64,000 nucleotides of DNA, taken from Cycas panzhihuaensis (Eukaryota; Cycadophyta). The translations under genes and the position numbers were made by a program. Below, piece after piece: positions 32,277 through 43,225 of the stretch. The stretch is taken from NCBI GenBank assembly GCA_023213395.1, contig CM041465.1, forward strand, positions 142,917,741 to 142,981,740, read 5' to 3'. Within the stretch, counting starts at the first letter, position 1. Every line of letters starts with the position of its first letter. A model generated the notes under the pieces. It had not been told where the DNA came from. It was given only the letters and a program-made list of their open reading frames with translations, and did no database searches.

Positions 32277-33024
32277 TTCTCCTCCTTAATGGTCATCATG
32301 AACAATTGTATCTTCTCCTTGAACGTATAGAACTTATATTTGAAAAAACCTTTAAAATTTTGATCTTGATCTTTATCAACTCTTCTCATCCTTATAGCCA
32401 CATATGTCTCTTTATGATGGAATGATATAAAAAAACTATAAGTAGATAAAACTTGATTCAAATGTAGATGAATAGCTATAATTTTGACTTTATTAACTGA
32501 AACATTAAGAAGGCTTTGAACTTAAACTTTGCCTTCTATAGTCTTTATGCTATGAACAATTGTCATATCATCAGGTTCATTCTTTATTATATCATAGGAT
32601 TCATTCTCCATCATGTCATAAGATTCATTCTCCCTCTCAAATTGAGGATCAAATACTTGTGTAGCAGGTTGGTCCTTCATTTGATCTAAATCTTCATAGG
32701 TATTGTCATTATGATTTAGTTGTTCAGTCACTTGTTTTATATGCTCATCAAAAATATCATCAAATACATGGAGGGTATCTCCCCCATACGTAGAAATCAA
32801 AACATCCTAAATAGATTTAGAAGTAGTTAATTCACAAACCTTTGAGAAAACATTATCATTCATAGTATAAAATAATAAACCTAATGCTTCATTGTCCTTT
32901 CTAAAATTTTCTTTAATACTTAGATCATATTCATGTTGTAAATACTTCAGAAGGTCATATGCAATAAAATAATCTTGCATACTTCAGAAGGTCATATGCA
33001 ATTAAATATAGGAAATTGTGTCAT
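32159..33024 (-). pseudogene. TRG-2 gag-like ORF (degenerate)
   Basis: A minus-strand start at 33024 is suggested by alignment with TRG-3. The N-terminal part is disrupted by a short tandem duplication (ACTTCAGAAGGTCATATGCA at about 32944 and 32981). The middle (32800-32522) is open for 92 codons and keeps MISTYGGDTLHVF plus an expanded acidic repeat with NESYDMM/NESYDII. The C-terminal domain (32461-32159) is open for 100 codons: ETYVAIRMRRVDKDQ, FFKYKFYTFKEKIQLFMMT, then KEEN across the PPT and 39 further codons inside the LTR ending YTCGCSTYVSKLM. The same domain ends TRG-1 and TRG-3. Confidence 0.75.
32277..32287 (-). other. TRG-2 polypurine tract
   Basis: Minus strand AAGGAGGAGAA next to the LTR start, same as TRG-1. 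Confidence 0.88.
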
Positions 33025-33029
33025 TTTAT

Positions 33030-34550
33030 TAAAGAAACTTTAGTACATAAAAAGTATACTTTTATCAAATCAAATAAAGTCAATAAGTGACTAAACTTAT
33101 ATGATGTCAAATATACTTTTCAAAATAAATGTAATGCCTTTTGAAAATAAATGAACTAAATGCAATAAGGAAATAATGAATATAGAAGCAACTTTAAAAA
33201 CATATACCAATATCATTTTAACGATACAAATCTAAAATAAGACCTTAACCTTTGGATTTTCTTCAAATGAATAAATGTAAATTCTCAATGCAATAAATCC
33301 TTAGCCTTGATGATAATATATAATACTGAAAAAAAATTGAAATATATGTATATTTTACTTTGAAAGATAAGGAGTATGAAGAAACCTTTTAAAAGAAGAT
33401 TTAGAAGACAACCTCAAGTTCGACTACTTTAAAAGTATACTAAATGATATTAGAATAAGGTGAAACTTCACCAGTATAAAAATTAATGAAATATATTTTC
33501 AATGGAACTAATCGTTTTGAAGATGGGTTCCTATAAATCAAATTTTGATAAATCAAAAGTACAAGTCTTATTTTGAGGCTAAACATGAGCAAGAAGCTCA
33601 AAAAATGTATAAAAATACTAATAAAATACTTGTAAAATGATGTAATATGATCAAATGTCATTTATAAGACTTCTCAATATCTTTTCAAATAAAAAAAATT
33701 GAGAAATAATGTATGAAAATGTGTAATAATGGCAGGTGGGAGGTAATTAAGTACCTCTACTTTGATGCTTTTAAAAATTAGTAAAAATATGTTAAAACAT
33801 ATAAAAAATTATGTCAATTAAAAGGGGAATGAGTCAGCTTCCCAACAAATCTAATGGAACTAAATTTGGATGTCAAACAGAAAAGTTATAGTAAAAACAA
33901 CAACAAGTACCTTTATGTAAATATGTTGAGAAAAAGGCTAAAAACCACTAAAGTGCCACTTTCAGCGATTAAAATAATGATAAAAATGAATTATAAAAAA
34001 TAAAATAAAAAATCAGTAATGAAGTTTGTTAAATGTAGATCACTGTAGAATAAATCTGGGTATAAAATAATTTCTCGCTAATAAAATATAATCAGTTCAC
34101 AAAGTGATTTTATAAAAAGTTTTAAAAATGCTCAAAAAAGAACTGATTAACTTTAAATTGACTGAAATTGGGTCAAATTAGAACCAAATTGGTCATATGA
34201 CCAGTTGAAATCGATCTACGAAAAATTTCTGATGTAATGAAACTAGTTTTGTTAGAAACTGATAAGTTAGTGAGGAGTTATGGCAAAACAATTCTAGTAA
34301 CCCTATGTAAAAATGAAAAAAAAAATAATAATAAATAAATAATAATAATATAAAAGTGAAAAGCCCCTTTTTGAAGTGACTAATGGTCATGTTAGATAGA
34401 TGTGACCAGGGGCTGAGAGTGTGAGGGAGCTAGGGTTATAAAACCCTAGAATTTAAAAGGTATACAATTGAATTTAATTTTTGTGAAACTTTATAACATA
34501 AAATAAAAAATATAAATGAAAAAGTTTAAAATTTTTGAAGAGAGGGCATC
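33030..34550 (-). other. TRG-2 conserved leader module
   Basis: Non-coding; aligns on the minus strand with TRG-1 26690-28350, for example GCCATAACTC, TCATATGACCAATTTGG and AGTTGACTC-type segments. It begins at ATGGCGATGCCC (minus, about 34555), resembling the GGCGA joint of TRG-1. Minus-strand frames at 34390-34193 and 33661-33440 are low-complexity and not conserved. Confidence 0.72.
34361..34414 (-). other. Leader hairpin, TRG-2 copy
   Basis: Minus strand AGCCCC (34414-34409) pairs with GGGGCT (34367-34362), and an inner GGTCA...TGACC stem can form. Confidence 0.65.
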
Positions 34551-34559
34551 GCCATGATT

Positions 34560-37420
34560 GTAACTACCGCACTTTTTGACAGATTATGAACGCACTACAC
34601 GTGGGGAATCTTGTGAGTTAAGAGGATGCAACAATCGAAAAAATATTGTTTCTCAGTTCTCAATGCACTTAGGTTCGCCCGAGTTCTCAATGATTCTCCT
34701 TGGCCCACTAATGAAAGCACATATCTAGACCTACACGTGCATGCTATGCTACCATGAAGAGGTTCACACAGTGATAGCTGAAGATCCTTAGTGAATCTAG
34801 CGGGTTAATGCAACAAGGGCGATGGTGGTGACGATGAGCGCCGTGTTAGTTTGGTGGAGACAAAGGTGCTTTTGTGGGAGCTGGTTTATGATGATGATGT
34901 TGCACTATAATTTCACCTTTGGATCACAGGAAATCGACACCAGATTGTACCAAGTATCACCGTTATTATCCCTTTCCAATGTCGAATCTTATTTAGTAGG
35001 ACAAGAAATCTGGGACTGGAGACAAATTCCAACCATACGATGGCAGCGTCACACTTATGGTCCCGTCTGAGAAGGAAAAGCAGTTATTGTGCACCAAAGA
35101 GTTATTACGTATCTGGTCAGGTTGCTGAGAGAAGGCAACTTCAGAAGCAAAGAGCAAATCGATGTTGAAGCAATCTTGGGAGAGAGTTCAACTCAGGAAA
35201 AAAAGTTCGATGTAGTAATATAATATTATTTTTATTGAAGTTTTATAAACTTAATTTACTTTTTGTTGGAGTCTAGCCCTTAAACAGATAGTAGATGATC
35301 TCAGATACTACTTTTAAGAAATGTGTAGAGAGTTCAACATGTCCCAATGATGATGGATTGACATCGAGCAAGAGGTCAAATTTATTGTAGTTGCATGAAA
35401 AGGAACCTAAGGATTTAATATCATCAAATGATGGTTCTCAAGAGTCAATGTTGGTTCTCAAGGATTCCAAAATAGCAAAATCAACTAAAGTGGTCTCTCC
35501 TGCAATAGTTAAAGAGCAAGGTAACATGAGGACCATTGACAAAGTAACTAAAATTCCTGTTTGGCAGAATGTGATTCCACCATCTACTGAATGTCTACCT
35601 GATACAACGGTCTCTTCTTTAGATGAACTTAATTCAGGACAGATTAATGGAACATGGACAAATGAATTTATAGATAAGGCAACTGATGTTGCTTTCAAGA
35701 CAAGCCCAAGTACCATAAATAAAAGAGCTTGGGAGAGAAATAATAGCATTGAATCAAAATCTTTACCCCAAGTGATAAGAAGTGGGAGGCAAGATACAAG
35801 TTCAGGTGCTTTGAATGATGGAACTCAGAAAACCCCAAATGACATTGCTAGAACAATATTTAATATTAGAGATGTTCTTTCAAAGGCTGCACTCCTAATT
35901 CCTACACCTAAAACTTTTGGGAGACAGAGAGTTAAGAGCTGTTATAAATGAATTAGCATGGAACCAGTAGCAAATAACTGAAGCTTCCACACATGATACA
36001 GTTCTTGGGAGTATGAAGGACCAACTTGTTGTATAAGGTAACCAAGATGAATGGCTAAAGCTTCAAGTTGTAAAAGGATTAATTTAAATCCTACTATTCA
36101 ATTACAGAGTCTGAATGCTTTCTCCAATGAAGGGCACATCAACCAAATGGCCTTGTGCCACTGCTGTAATTCTTTTTATTGAGATTCATATTATTGTTCT
36201 CTATTGTTAATTTATTTTTATCTTACATTTATTTGTAATGGTGCAAACTAGTTTATATGCTACACAAGAGTGCTACATTGAAACAAACTTTAGATAAGAG
36301 ATAGTAGAGATATTTTGCTAATGCTAACTATTGATTATGCTTTGGCTTTCCAGAGTCAAAGAGAAATATGATGAGTTTGAAGCAAAACTTTTAGAGATCA
36401 ATGTAAACAATGAAAAAACTTCAGCATGGTTACAGTGAACTTTTAGAGTTTAAGCTTGTGTCATAAAAGGCAGGTGCATTCTTCTCTTCTGTACGAAATA
36501 ATGCAACTATTTATCAGAGAGAAAGGGAAGAAACCATTTATAGTCCCTTGTTATTGGAGCAAGAGTGTGCAGATCTTTTAAATATATTGATATAAGAAGT
36601 ACATATATTTGTATTAAATAAATTTCTGTTGTCTGCTTGGATTAAGTGGTGCAGTCTGTAAGATTTTAAGACTACAATTCAGCCTTATATTACAACAATG
36701 GAGCTAGATGATGAGGATATCTCGTACACCACAAATAGGGCTGTTGTTGGAGCTCTTTCAGAACTGAGAAGCAGTTTGGTAAGAGTCTTTACAATTTGAA
36801 AAAAATTATGCAGAATGTTGAATGATAATTTATTTAACCCAAAGAGTAAATCAAAAGGCGAAGGTAAAGGTTTTGATCTTGCTCCTATTGTAACTTTAGA
36901 CAAATTCTTGTCTTCAAGTGCATGGAGATGTCTTTTCTTCAAATTGAATACTTAGATTCTGCTATAGAGAAAATGATGTCCCCAAAGTCAGATGCTTATG
37001 AGGCTTAAGTCTTTGCAGATCGAGAGGATGTACAGATCAGATCAAAACCAAAGAAAACTGGTGATGTGAAGATGCATATCTAATACTAGTCTCTATTGGT
37101 GATGTGAATATGCAGATCTATTTATTAATATTGTAATGATTGCAGGTTATGCTTAAAAAATGGACAAGATTGGCTTTTGCCTTCTTAGCTACCAATTTCA
37201 AATGTAAACTCAAGATCTATTTTGAAATGGAAACAAGTGCTAATAAAAAAGGTTGTTTTCCAGTATATTATTGTCAATTTTTTATATATGAATTTCTTGT
37301 TCTAGTTGAGGAACTCTTGCTGAACTATATGCCAGATCTTGTAAAAAAAGATGATAAAAAAATCAATAATATAAGAAGTATTAATGTGTATATGTCCTTT
37401 TTCTTCTAATAGTCCACTTG
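34560..37420 (+). pseudogene. Captured gene-like DNA in TRG-2 (antisense to the element)
   Basis: This segment is absent from the other TRG copies and has a different composition and codon use. It reads as exons on the plus strand. A 186-codon open frame (35391-35951) begins MHEKEPKDLISSNDGSQE and continues in Ser/Thr-rich sequence to IARTIFNIRDVLSKAALLIP. Further coding-like pieces follow: NELAWN (35950-35970), LGSMKDQLVV (36005-36035), KEKYDEFEAKLLEINVNNEK (36360-36420), EDISYTTNRAVVGALSELRS (36713-36775) and SKGEGKGFDLAPIVTLDKFL (36850-36910). Between them are T-rich stretches ending in acceptor-like sites such as GGCTTTCCAG (about 36345-36354), so genomic DNA with introns, not processed mRNA, was probably taken. 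Stops occur in several pieces. I do not recognise the parent gene. Confidence 0.6.
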
Positions 37421-38767
37421 GGATATTGCAACTCAATGAGTTTTGATATCACATTCAAGGACAACTTGACAAAAAATGAAACTGGATTCATATGATTGTT
37501 TTTGTGTTATAATAAAACCACAATGAACTAAGAAAATTTTTAAATATTTTGATAGAAATATATCAAGCAAATGAAATGCATGTATATGTATATAAAATCT
37601 TTTCAAATATGTTGCAATATATATGTGTTTGAATCTGAAAATAATATGAAGAACCTACTAAATGTAGTTGTAGCTGGTTTCTTCAAACTTTCAAATGCAT
37701 TCTCTAATAGATAGATCTATTGTATGTGCTTCAAAAATTATAGATCTGAAAAATGAAATTGAAAATATAGTCAAATATATGATGAAAAATACAGATCTGA
37801 GATGAAATATAGCATATCTGAATTGAATGTTACATATATGCAATAAATATACCAGAAAATGTTGTAATAATTCTTGAAATAAACAGATCTGAAATGAAAT
37901 ATAGCAAATTTGAACCAAATATAGCAGACAATGGTAAAATATTTAGTAAAATACGTAGATCTAAAAAAAAAATGTAACAGATCTAAAAGAAAACTTGATA
38001 AATATTACAGATCTTAAGCTAAATATTGCAGATCTAACGTAAGTATAGCATATTTGAAAAAATATAAGGTAAATCTTTAAGAAATATTACTCAAATCTAA
38101 GAAAAAACTTGAGTAAATATTGTATACAGCTACAATCCTGCATAGATCTACAAAATTATAGGATAAATAGATAGAAATCTACTTGAAAAATGCCAAATAT
38201 TTGATAAAAAATGTAGATACGAGAAAATATATCATAAATATGAAGAAAACTTGAATAATATGTAGCTTGTTGCTGATCTCTTTCATAAATCTTTGAAAAA
38301 ATGTAGCTTCTAGCTGAAATTTGCTGATCTCTTTCGTAGATCTGGAAATATAAACAAGAATCTGCCAAAAAATGGTGAAAATATATGATAAAAAAATATA
38401 GATCTGAAGAAATATAGCTCAAATCTGAGAAAAAACATGGATAAATGTGGCTTGCTGCTGAAATCCTTCACAAATCTTTAAAAAAATATAGCTAGTAGCT
38501 AAAATCCTTTATAAATCTATACAAATCTGTGAAAAAATATGAAATATCCTTGTTATATCATAAAAATAACTTAATAATAAGTAAATCTTGATGAAAAATA
38601 TATGAAACTTGTTGAAAAAATTGTAGAAAATAAATATAACTAGTATTCTCTTTGCTATGAGTAAATCTACCTCAAATGTCAATAAATCTTGTTGCTCTTC
38701 AAAGAAACTTCACAGGTCAGCAATTGTCCACTCTGATACCAATTGTTAGAAATAGAATGTAACTAAA
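37421..38767 (-). repeat. AGATCT-rich leader of TRG-2
   Basis: On the minus strand this is T-rich with recurrent CAGATCT/TAGATCT words and short tandem patterns such as GCTATATTTCATTTCAGATC, matching the style of the TRG-1 leader. A GATCTCTTTC motif is repeated at 38273 and 38326. Minus-strand frames (37918-37691, 38422-38156) are low-complexity products of this composition. Confidence 0.7.
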
Positions 38768-38785
38768 CTATGCTCTGATACCAAA
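38720..38785 (-). other. TRG-2 primer-binding site with tandem duplication
   Basis: On the minus strand the functional-position PBS TGGTATCAGAGCATAG lies at 38783-38768. About 45 bases further in, GGTATCAGAGTGG with a copy of the LTR end (ATTCTATTTCTAACA) occurs again at 38760-38727. The LTR terminus plus PBS is therefore present twice. Confidence 0.82.
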
Positions 38786-39192
38786 TGTAGGAAATAGAAT
38801 GTAGGAGAATATGGCAGAATATAGAATAATCTTTAATGGATCAATACATCAATATATTGTTGTAGCATAAACACATGAAAGCATTGTATTCAATCCATTG
38901 TGAAAAGTGACCATTACAAATTTTCCAAATGAGGGTGGTGTTTAAAGATACCAAGGTTGCACACCCCTCAATATTTATAATTTTGGAGGAGGAGGGAAAC
39001 TCCTCAACTCCTAAAATTTAAATTAACAATAAAATAATGCTAACTTAACTCAAATGAAACTAACTCAAATTAATATTAACTTACCTTAACTTACCTACAC
39101 ATGTTGAGCACCCACATATGTAAAATGAGGTTAATAAGGTGTACAATCATGGTTAGAAGGTGGGAGTGGAGTGATGACGATTAACTCCAACA
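38786..39192 (-). repeat. TRG-2 5' LTR
   Basis: 407 bp; minus strand TGTTGGAGTTAATCGTC to ATTTCCTACA; partner of 31880-32276. It contains GTAGGTAAGTTAAGGTAAG (donor-like) and a GAGGAG...CTCCTC inverted repeat before an AATTATAAATATTG TATA-like stretch. Confidence 0.92.
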
Positions 39193-40209
39193 AGTGTAGT
39201 CTCCACAATGAATGAAACCCTAGCAAATCAGCAGTCATTTCAAATCTCTCTGAGTCAGCTTTGTACTAGATTCAATGGTTTCAATTTTTTATGCTCTGAT
39301 GAAGAGATCTCCCTCTCGGAAGCTCATCTTTTTTTTTGGGTAGTAAAACCCTAATGCCCCTTCCATTATTTGCTTGTTTTAGCTTTCTTTTTCATTATAT
39401 TTTTTGTGTGATAGAGGTACAAGTCTGATACAAGATAAACCAAGCAAGTTCAGTATAATTTTAAGTATTTCTTGGGTCGTATAATCTCCATAAAGGTGTA
39501 TAACCTCCTTGGGATCTAGAGCTTCTTCTCTGTGTATAAGCATTTGTTTGTCACAAAATTTGATAAGACTCTTTCCATCAACCATATCGAGTTACTCCTT
39601 TAGTTTCGTCAAAATTTATTTCTCCATTAGTGAGATCCAACCTATTGAAGTTTTCCCTCTAAGTGCATCCTTCTGTTGATTTTTTTTTTTTTTTATATAT
39701 AAAAATTTATATTTTTTTGAAAGATATTTTATTGATCTACCTCCGTAGATCCCTTGCACCCACATCTATTTAATTTCTGAAGGTGTTTAATCATTTCTTA
39801 GATAAAAAATCACCTATATTCTCTCTTTGTGGCCGTGCGACGTTGATCACTATTTTCTTGTTTCTTTCATATTAAAAATCAATCTTTTGACTTGGTTCTT
39901 CATCATTTTGAGTGATTAGATCCACCAAGGTTGTTCCCTGTTTAGTTTTGAGTAGATTACAATCATTTCTAGTTTATTTCCTTGATCTAAATTACCTCTA
40001 TTCTGCGTTAATCTCTGGTGGCCACTCACATTGTATCCACTTTATTTTTTGTTCTTATATATATATATATAATTTATTTTCTTTTAAAAAAAATCTAATC
40101 GATCCACCTGTGAGATTCTTAGCGCCCCCTATCCTGTCCTCCTTTGATCGATTTCATCACCTGTTTATCCTATGATCCACCTCCAATCCCATTATGCAAG
40201 TCACTGTCA
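39193..40209 (+). other. TRG-3 variable leader segment
   Basis: It does not align with TRG-1, TRG-2 or Copia-A at this position. A 68-codon minus-strand frame (39585-39379, MVDGKSLIKFCDKQML...) is preceded in frame by FNRLDLTNGEINFDETKG, giving a modest coding look in antisense orientation. This could be another captured fragment, but I recognise nothing in it. The rest is C/T-rich with a TA run near 40056-40070. Confidence 0.45.
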
Positions 40210-41439
40210 GCACTTAACATTTTTTCATTTTTGATTTGATTTTGTTAATATAGTTATAAAGGTTCATAAAAGTTTAAACTTATTTTATAACATTTTAGAT
40301 CTATTTAATAAGGCTTAAGCCCCCTTAATTATTTCACCCCTAGTCACATCAACACTACGTGACCTTTAGTTTATTTATTAAAGGGGATTTCTTAAGTTTA
40401 TAAATATTTTCCTTTTTATTTATTTTTTATTTTTTTTCCTTAATACATAGGGTACCTAACTTTTTTTTTTTTTGTAATATCTTTTTACTGGGGTATCAGT
40501 TTCTGATGAAATCTATCCTATTATATCCATAATTTTGTGGGCTACAGTTTAGACTAGCTATTTGCTATCTTTGGAGCTGATTTGACCTGGTTTTAACAAG
40601 TTAAAGTCAACTAATTATTTTTTCAAAGTTTTTTAAGTTATTAACATAAAAAGTACCTTTCACTATTTTCGATATAACTTTTCTGATTAATATCAGATTT
40701 TAGATCCATCAGGTTTGTTGGGAAGTTGACTCATTTATCTTCGAATTGACATATTTATTTATAAGCTTTGAAGTCTTCTTGCAGACTTTCAAAGTAGACA
40801 AACTTGAGGTACATAAATTCTCTTAGTTTGTCATTATTGTATATTTTTACACATTATTTCTTAAGTTTATTGACTAAAATCATATTAAGTAGTTCTTTAG
40901 TTTATATTTGATCATTTCTAAATTATTTTATAAGATCTTATTAGTAGTTCATAATCTTTTGAGTCCCCTAACTCCCATTAATCCCCCAAAAGGGGTCATT
41001 TCACTTGTGCATTAAAGTCTCGAGTTACAGGAACCCATTTTTCAAATGGTCAAATCCATTGGAAAGATATTTTATTACTATTCAATCTAGTATAATCTCA
41101 TCTTAAGCTAATATTATTTAGTATAACTTTAAAGTTGATCACCTTGAGCATATGATTTATCCCAATAGGCTTATCCTCTTAACTCTTTAAGTAGTTCTTT
41201 CTTACAACTAAGTTTTATTTACCTTATTTATTACTTATGATACATGTTTGAAGCTTTTATTTGGCATTTATATAGTTTCTTCTAAGCTAATTTGCAGTAG
41301 AAGATCAATCACATACATTTAAGGTGAGTGATAAGCAAAGTGGTCCTACATATAAAGCATGTATAATTCTCTATTTTCGAAGTTTCTTCTTTATATTTTT
41401 CCATCTTTCTAAAGAATATATATATATATATATTTTTTC
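40210..41439 (+). other. TRG-3 conserved leader module, left part
   Basis: Strong collinear match to the minus strand of Copia-A 12550-11370: GGGTACCTAACTTTTTT, TTTGACCTGGTTTTAACAAG, AGTACCTTTCACTATTTTCG, GAACCCATTTTTCAAATGG. Interrupted at a TA-rich tract by Gypsy-3 (target copies 41435-41439 TTTTC and 47505-47509 ATTTC). Confidence 0.8.
40317..40389 (+). other. Leader hairpin, TRG-3 copy
   Basis: AAGCCCC (40317-40323) faces GGGGATT (40383-40389), with one mismatch; an inner GTCAC/GTGAC stem is also possible. Confidence 0.55.
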
Positions 41440-42559
41440 TAATTTAAATTTGAATGGAAAAGTAAAGACTTACTTTAATTGAAACAAATTTAGAATAAAT
41501 TTACAATAATGTTACATTAAATTTGAAAATATTTGGATTTTTCCTTATAAAATTCCATATGTTTGTACTCTATTGAGCATGCATAGGACTACTACAACAA
41601 GTTGGGAGAGAAGAAATGAGTATTGGGTGTATTTTATGCTACTACACGCTCTTTGGTACCACTACCAATGAACTATGTGTGAGAAGATTTATGCCTGGCA
41701 TCTTCCTTGGACTACTACAACTGGTTTTCTTCTTCCTTTGGCTGCAACTAAGCCTTATTGGGCTTCTTCAAATCCCCCCCATGAATAAATCTCAACACTT
41801 TTCCTTTGCTTCTTCCGTCTATTTCTTCTTGTACCTCTTTTCCTCTATTTCTCCTATGCAATCTTTGGTTTGGAGTCGTTATTCTTCTTTGGAAAACTAT
41901 TTGGCATTATCTTCCCATGATTTTTACTCCTCTTAATGTGTTTATAGTTGTTGGGTATCTGTCTTACCTTCTTAAAGAAATTTGGGTAGTTTTAAAACCC
42001 TGTTGTGCATGTTTTCTTTTTTAAACAGTTTTTCCATTTTAATTTTTTAACTAACTTTTAATTGTTTGAAAAACTAACTTAACATCATTTAATCTAGTGC
42101 TCTTTCTTTTCTATTGTGTAGAGGACATGTATAAAATCCTCCTCCTAAAATTTTATGCAAAACAGATTCTTTTTTCCCCATCAAAATCATGTCTATTTTT
42201 TTGTTTTCTGTTTTTCGAATTGCACTTGCGGTCCCTGTAGGTTGTACCTGGTTACACTTGCAGACTGCTTGGTTGCACTTGTAGTCCACTTTGTTGCACT
42301 TGTAGTCTACTCAGTTGCATTTTAGTCTACTTGGTTGCACTTGTAGTCTATTTGATTACACTTTTAGACCACTTGGTTGCACTTGTAGACCACTTGGTTG
42401 TACTTGTAGTCCACTTTCTTATACCTATTTTATATTTTTTAAGCATCTCAATGGTATTTTCTAATAAATAAAGGTCACAAACATGAAAAATAAATGTAAC
42501 AAGGTATTTTATACTCATTTTAAAGAGTATTATAAAATTAAAGATCCAAAAACGGATAA
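41440..42559 (-). repeat. Gypsy-3 3' LTR
   Basis: Partner of 46294-47504; shared blocks include TAAAGACTTACT.CAATTGAAA, GAGTATTGGG, GCTGCAACTAAGCC-like and TTTTTAAGCATCTCAATGG. It is about 90 bp shorter, partly because its 21-bp repeat array has fewer units and a TTAGCTGCCATTCAACC segment is missing. The 106-codon plus-strand frame at 41616-41936 is an antisense shadow of LTR sequence. Confidence 0.9.
42250..42416. repeat. 21-bp minisatellite in Gypsy-3 3' LTR
   Basis: Eight units close to GGTTGCACTTGTAGTCCACT plus one T. One unit is 20 bp. The same array in the 5' LTR (47172-47369) has nine units and a partial one. Confidence 0.92.
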
Positions 42560-42599
42560 GAACTCCCATTTTTTAGGAGTTTATGGCCTCATGAACCTT

Positions 42600-43220
42600 A
42601 TAGTTGTAGACGAGGGAATTTGACTTTCCCTTTCTCTCTACTGTACCATTTTACCTTGCTAGGTGTTTGTTTTTTTTCTGCAATCCTAAAGGACTCGATT
42701 GTGCCTTTTTTGGTCTTGGTCTACTAAAGTTCCTATTGGTTGGCTTTGATGTGCTACACAATGTACATCCTCGTACTGTTATAGTCACATCCTGCTATAT
42801 ATTTGGCTAACACATATATCGATACAAGTTTAGCAATGTCTTTCCTACTCCAAAGTATCCTACAACTAGAGAGGTGTGAGCTTCTCTTACCCACTTCATC
42901 TAGTCTATATACTTTGGAATGCAAATCTTGCCTTACTTAAAGAGAAGGCTATCTTTTAGTTGAAAACTAGTAATTACTTTTCCCTGCTATAGCTGCTCAA
43001 AGATAGGCTTGAATGCCTCATATTCTAAGTAAAATCAACATATTCATCATGGTAGAAAGGCTGAAATTACATAGCTACTATTAAACTAGTAATACCTTGC
43101 TATTGAGGAGGTCTGGATAATAGGTCTGCAATTTTATTTGTCACACCTTTCTTGTACTTGACCATGATGTGAAATTACTGCAAGTAGGACATCTACTCCA
43201 TGTGCCTAGCCTGCTATAAT
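42600..43220 (-). pseudogene. Gypsy-3 integrase N-terminus (truncated)
   Basis: Minus-strand reading gives KKGVTNKIADLLSRPP (the end of RNase H) near 43170. Further on is an HHCC-type finger remnant: WVREAHTS, then GYFGVGKTLLNLYRY where GHFG is expected, then a CTLC pair near 42755. No catalytic D,D,E core follows before the PPT/LTR, so the integrase is cut short. Function is impossible without a helper. Confidence 0.7.
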
Positions 43221-43225
43221 CTAGA

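Larger units (their letters stand above)
31880..39192 (-). mobile_element. TRG-2, gag-only LTR element carrying captured gene-like DNA
   Basis: LTRs at 38786-39192 (5') and 31880-32276 (3') on the minus strand, with target copies GGTGT (31875-31879) and AGTGT (39193-39197). Minus-strand order: LTR, PBS with duplication, AGATCT-rich leader, antisense gene-like DNA (37420-34560), conserved module, gag-like ORF, PPT, LTR. It is 7.3 kb, the longest TRG here, because of the captured DNA. It has no protease, RT or integrase. It is inserted in the TRG-3 leader, so family members inserted into each other. Confidence 0.9.

Noticed and set aside
34822-35070. 82-codon plus-strand frame MVVTMSAVLVWWRQ... 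as a separate gene
   Set aside because: Within the captured DNA of TRG-2; another frame of the same stretch gives an equally plausible coding segment, so I kept only the region as a whole.
35438-35749. 103-codon minus-strand frame opposite the captured ORF
   Set aside because: Shadow of the 186-codon plus-strand frame (35391-35951), which has the more protein-like composition.
41616-41936. 106-codon plus-strand hydrophobic frame
   Set aside because: Lies entirely in the Gypsy-3 3' LTR; the 5' LTR copy (46490-46830) does not keep the frame, so it is not a gene.
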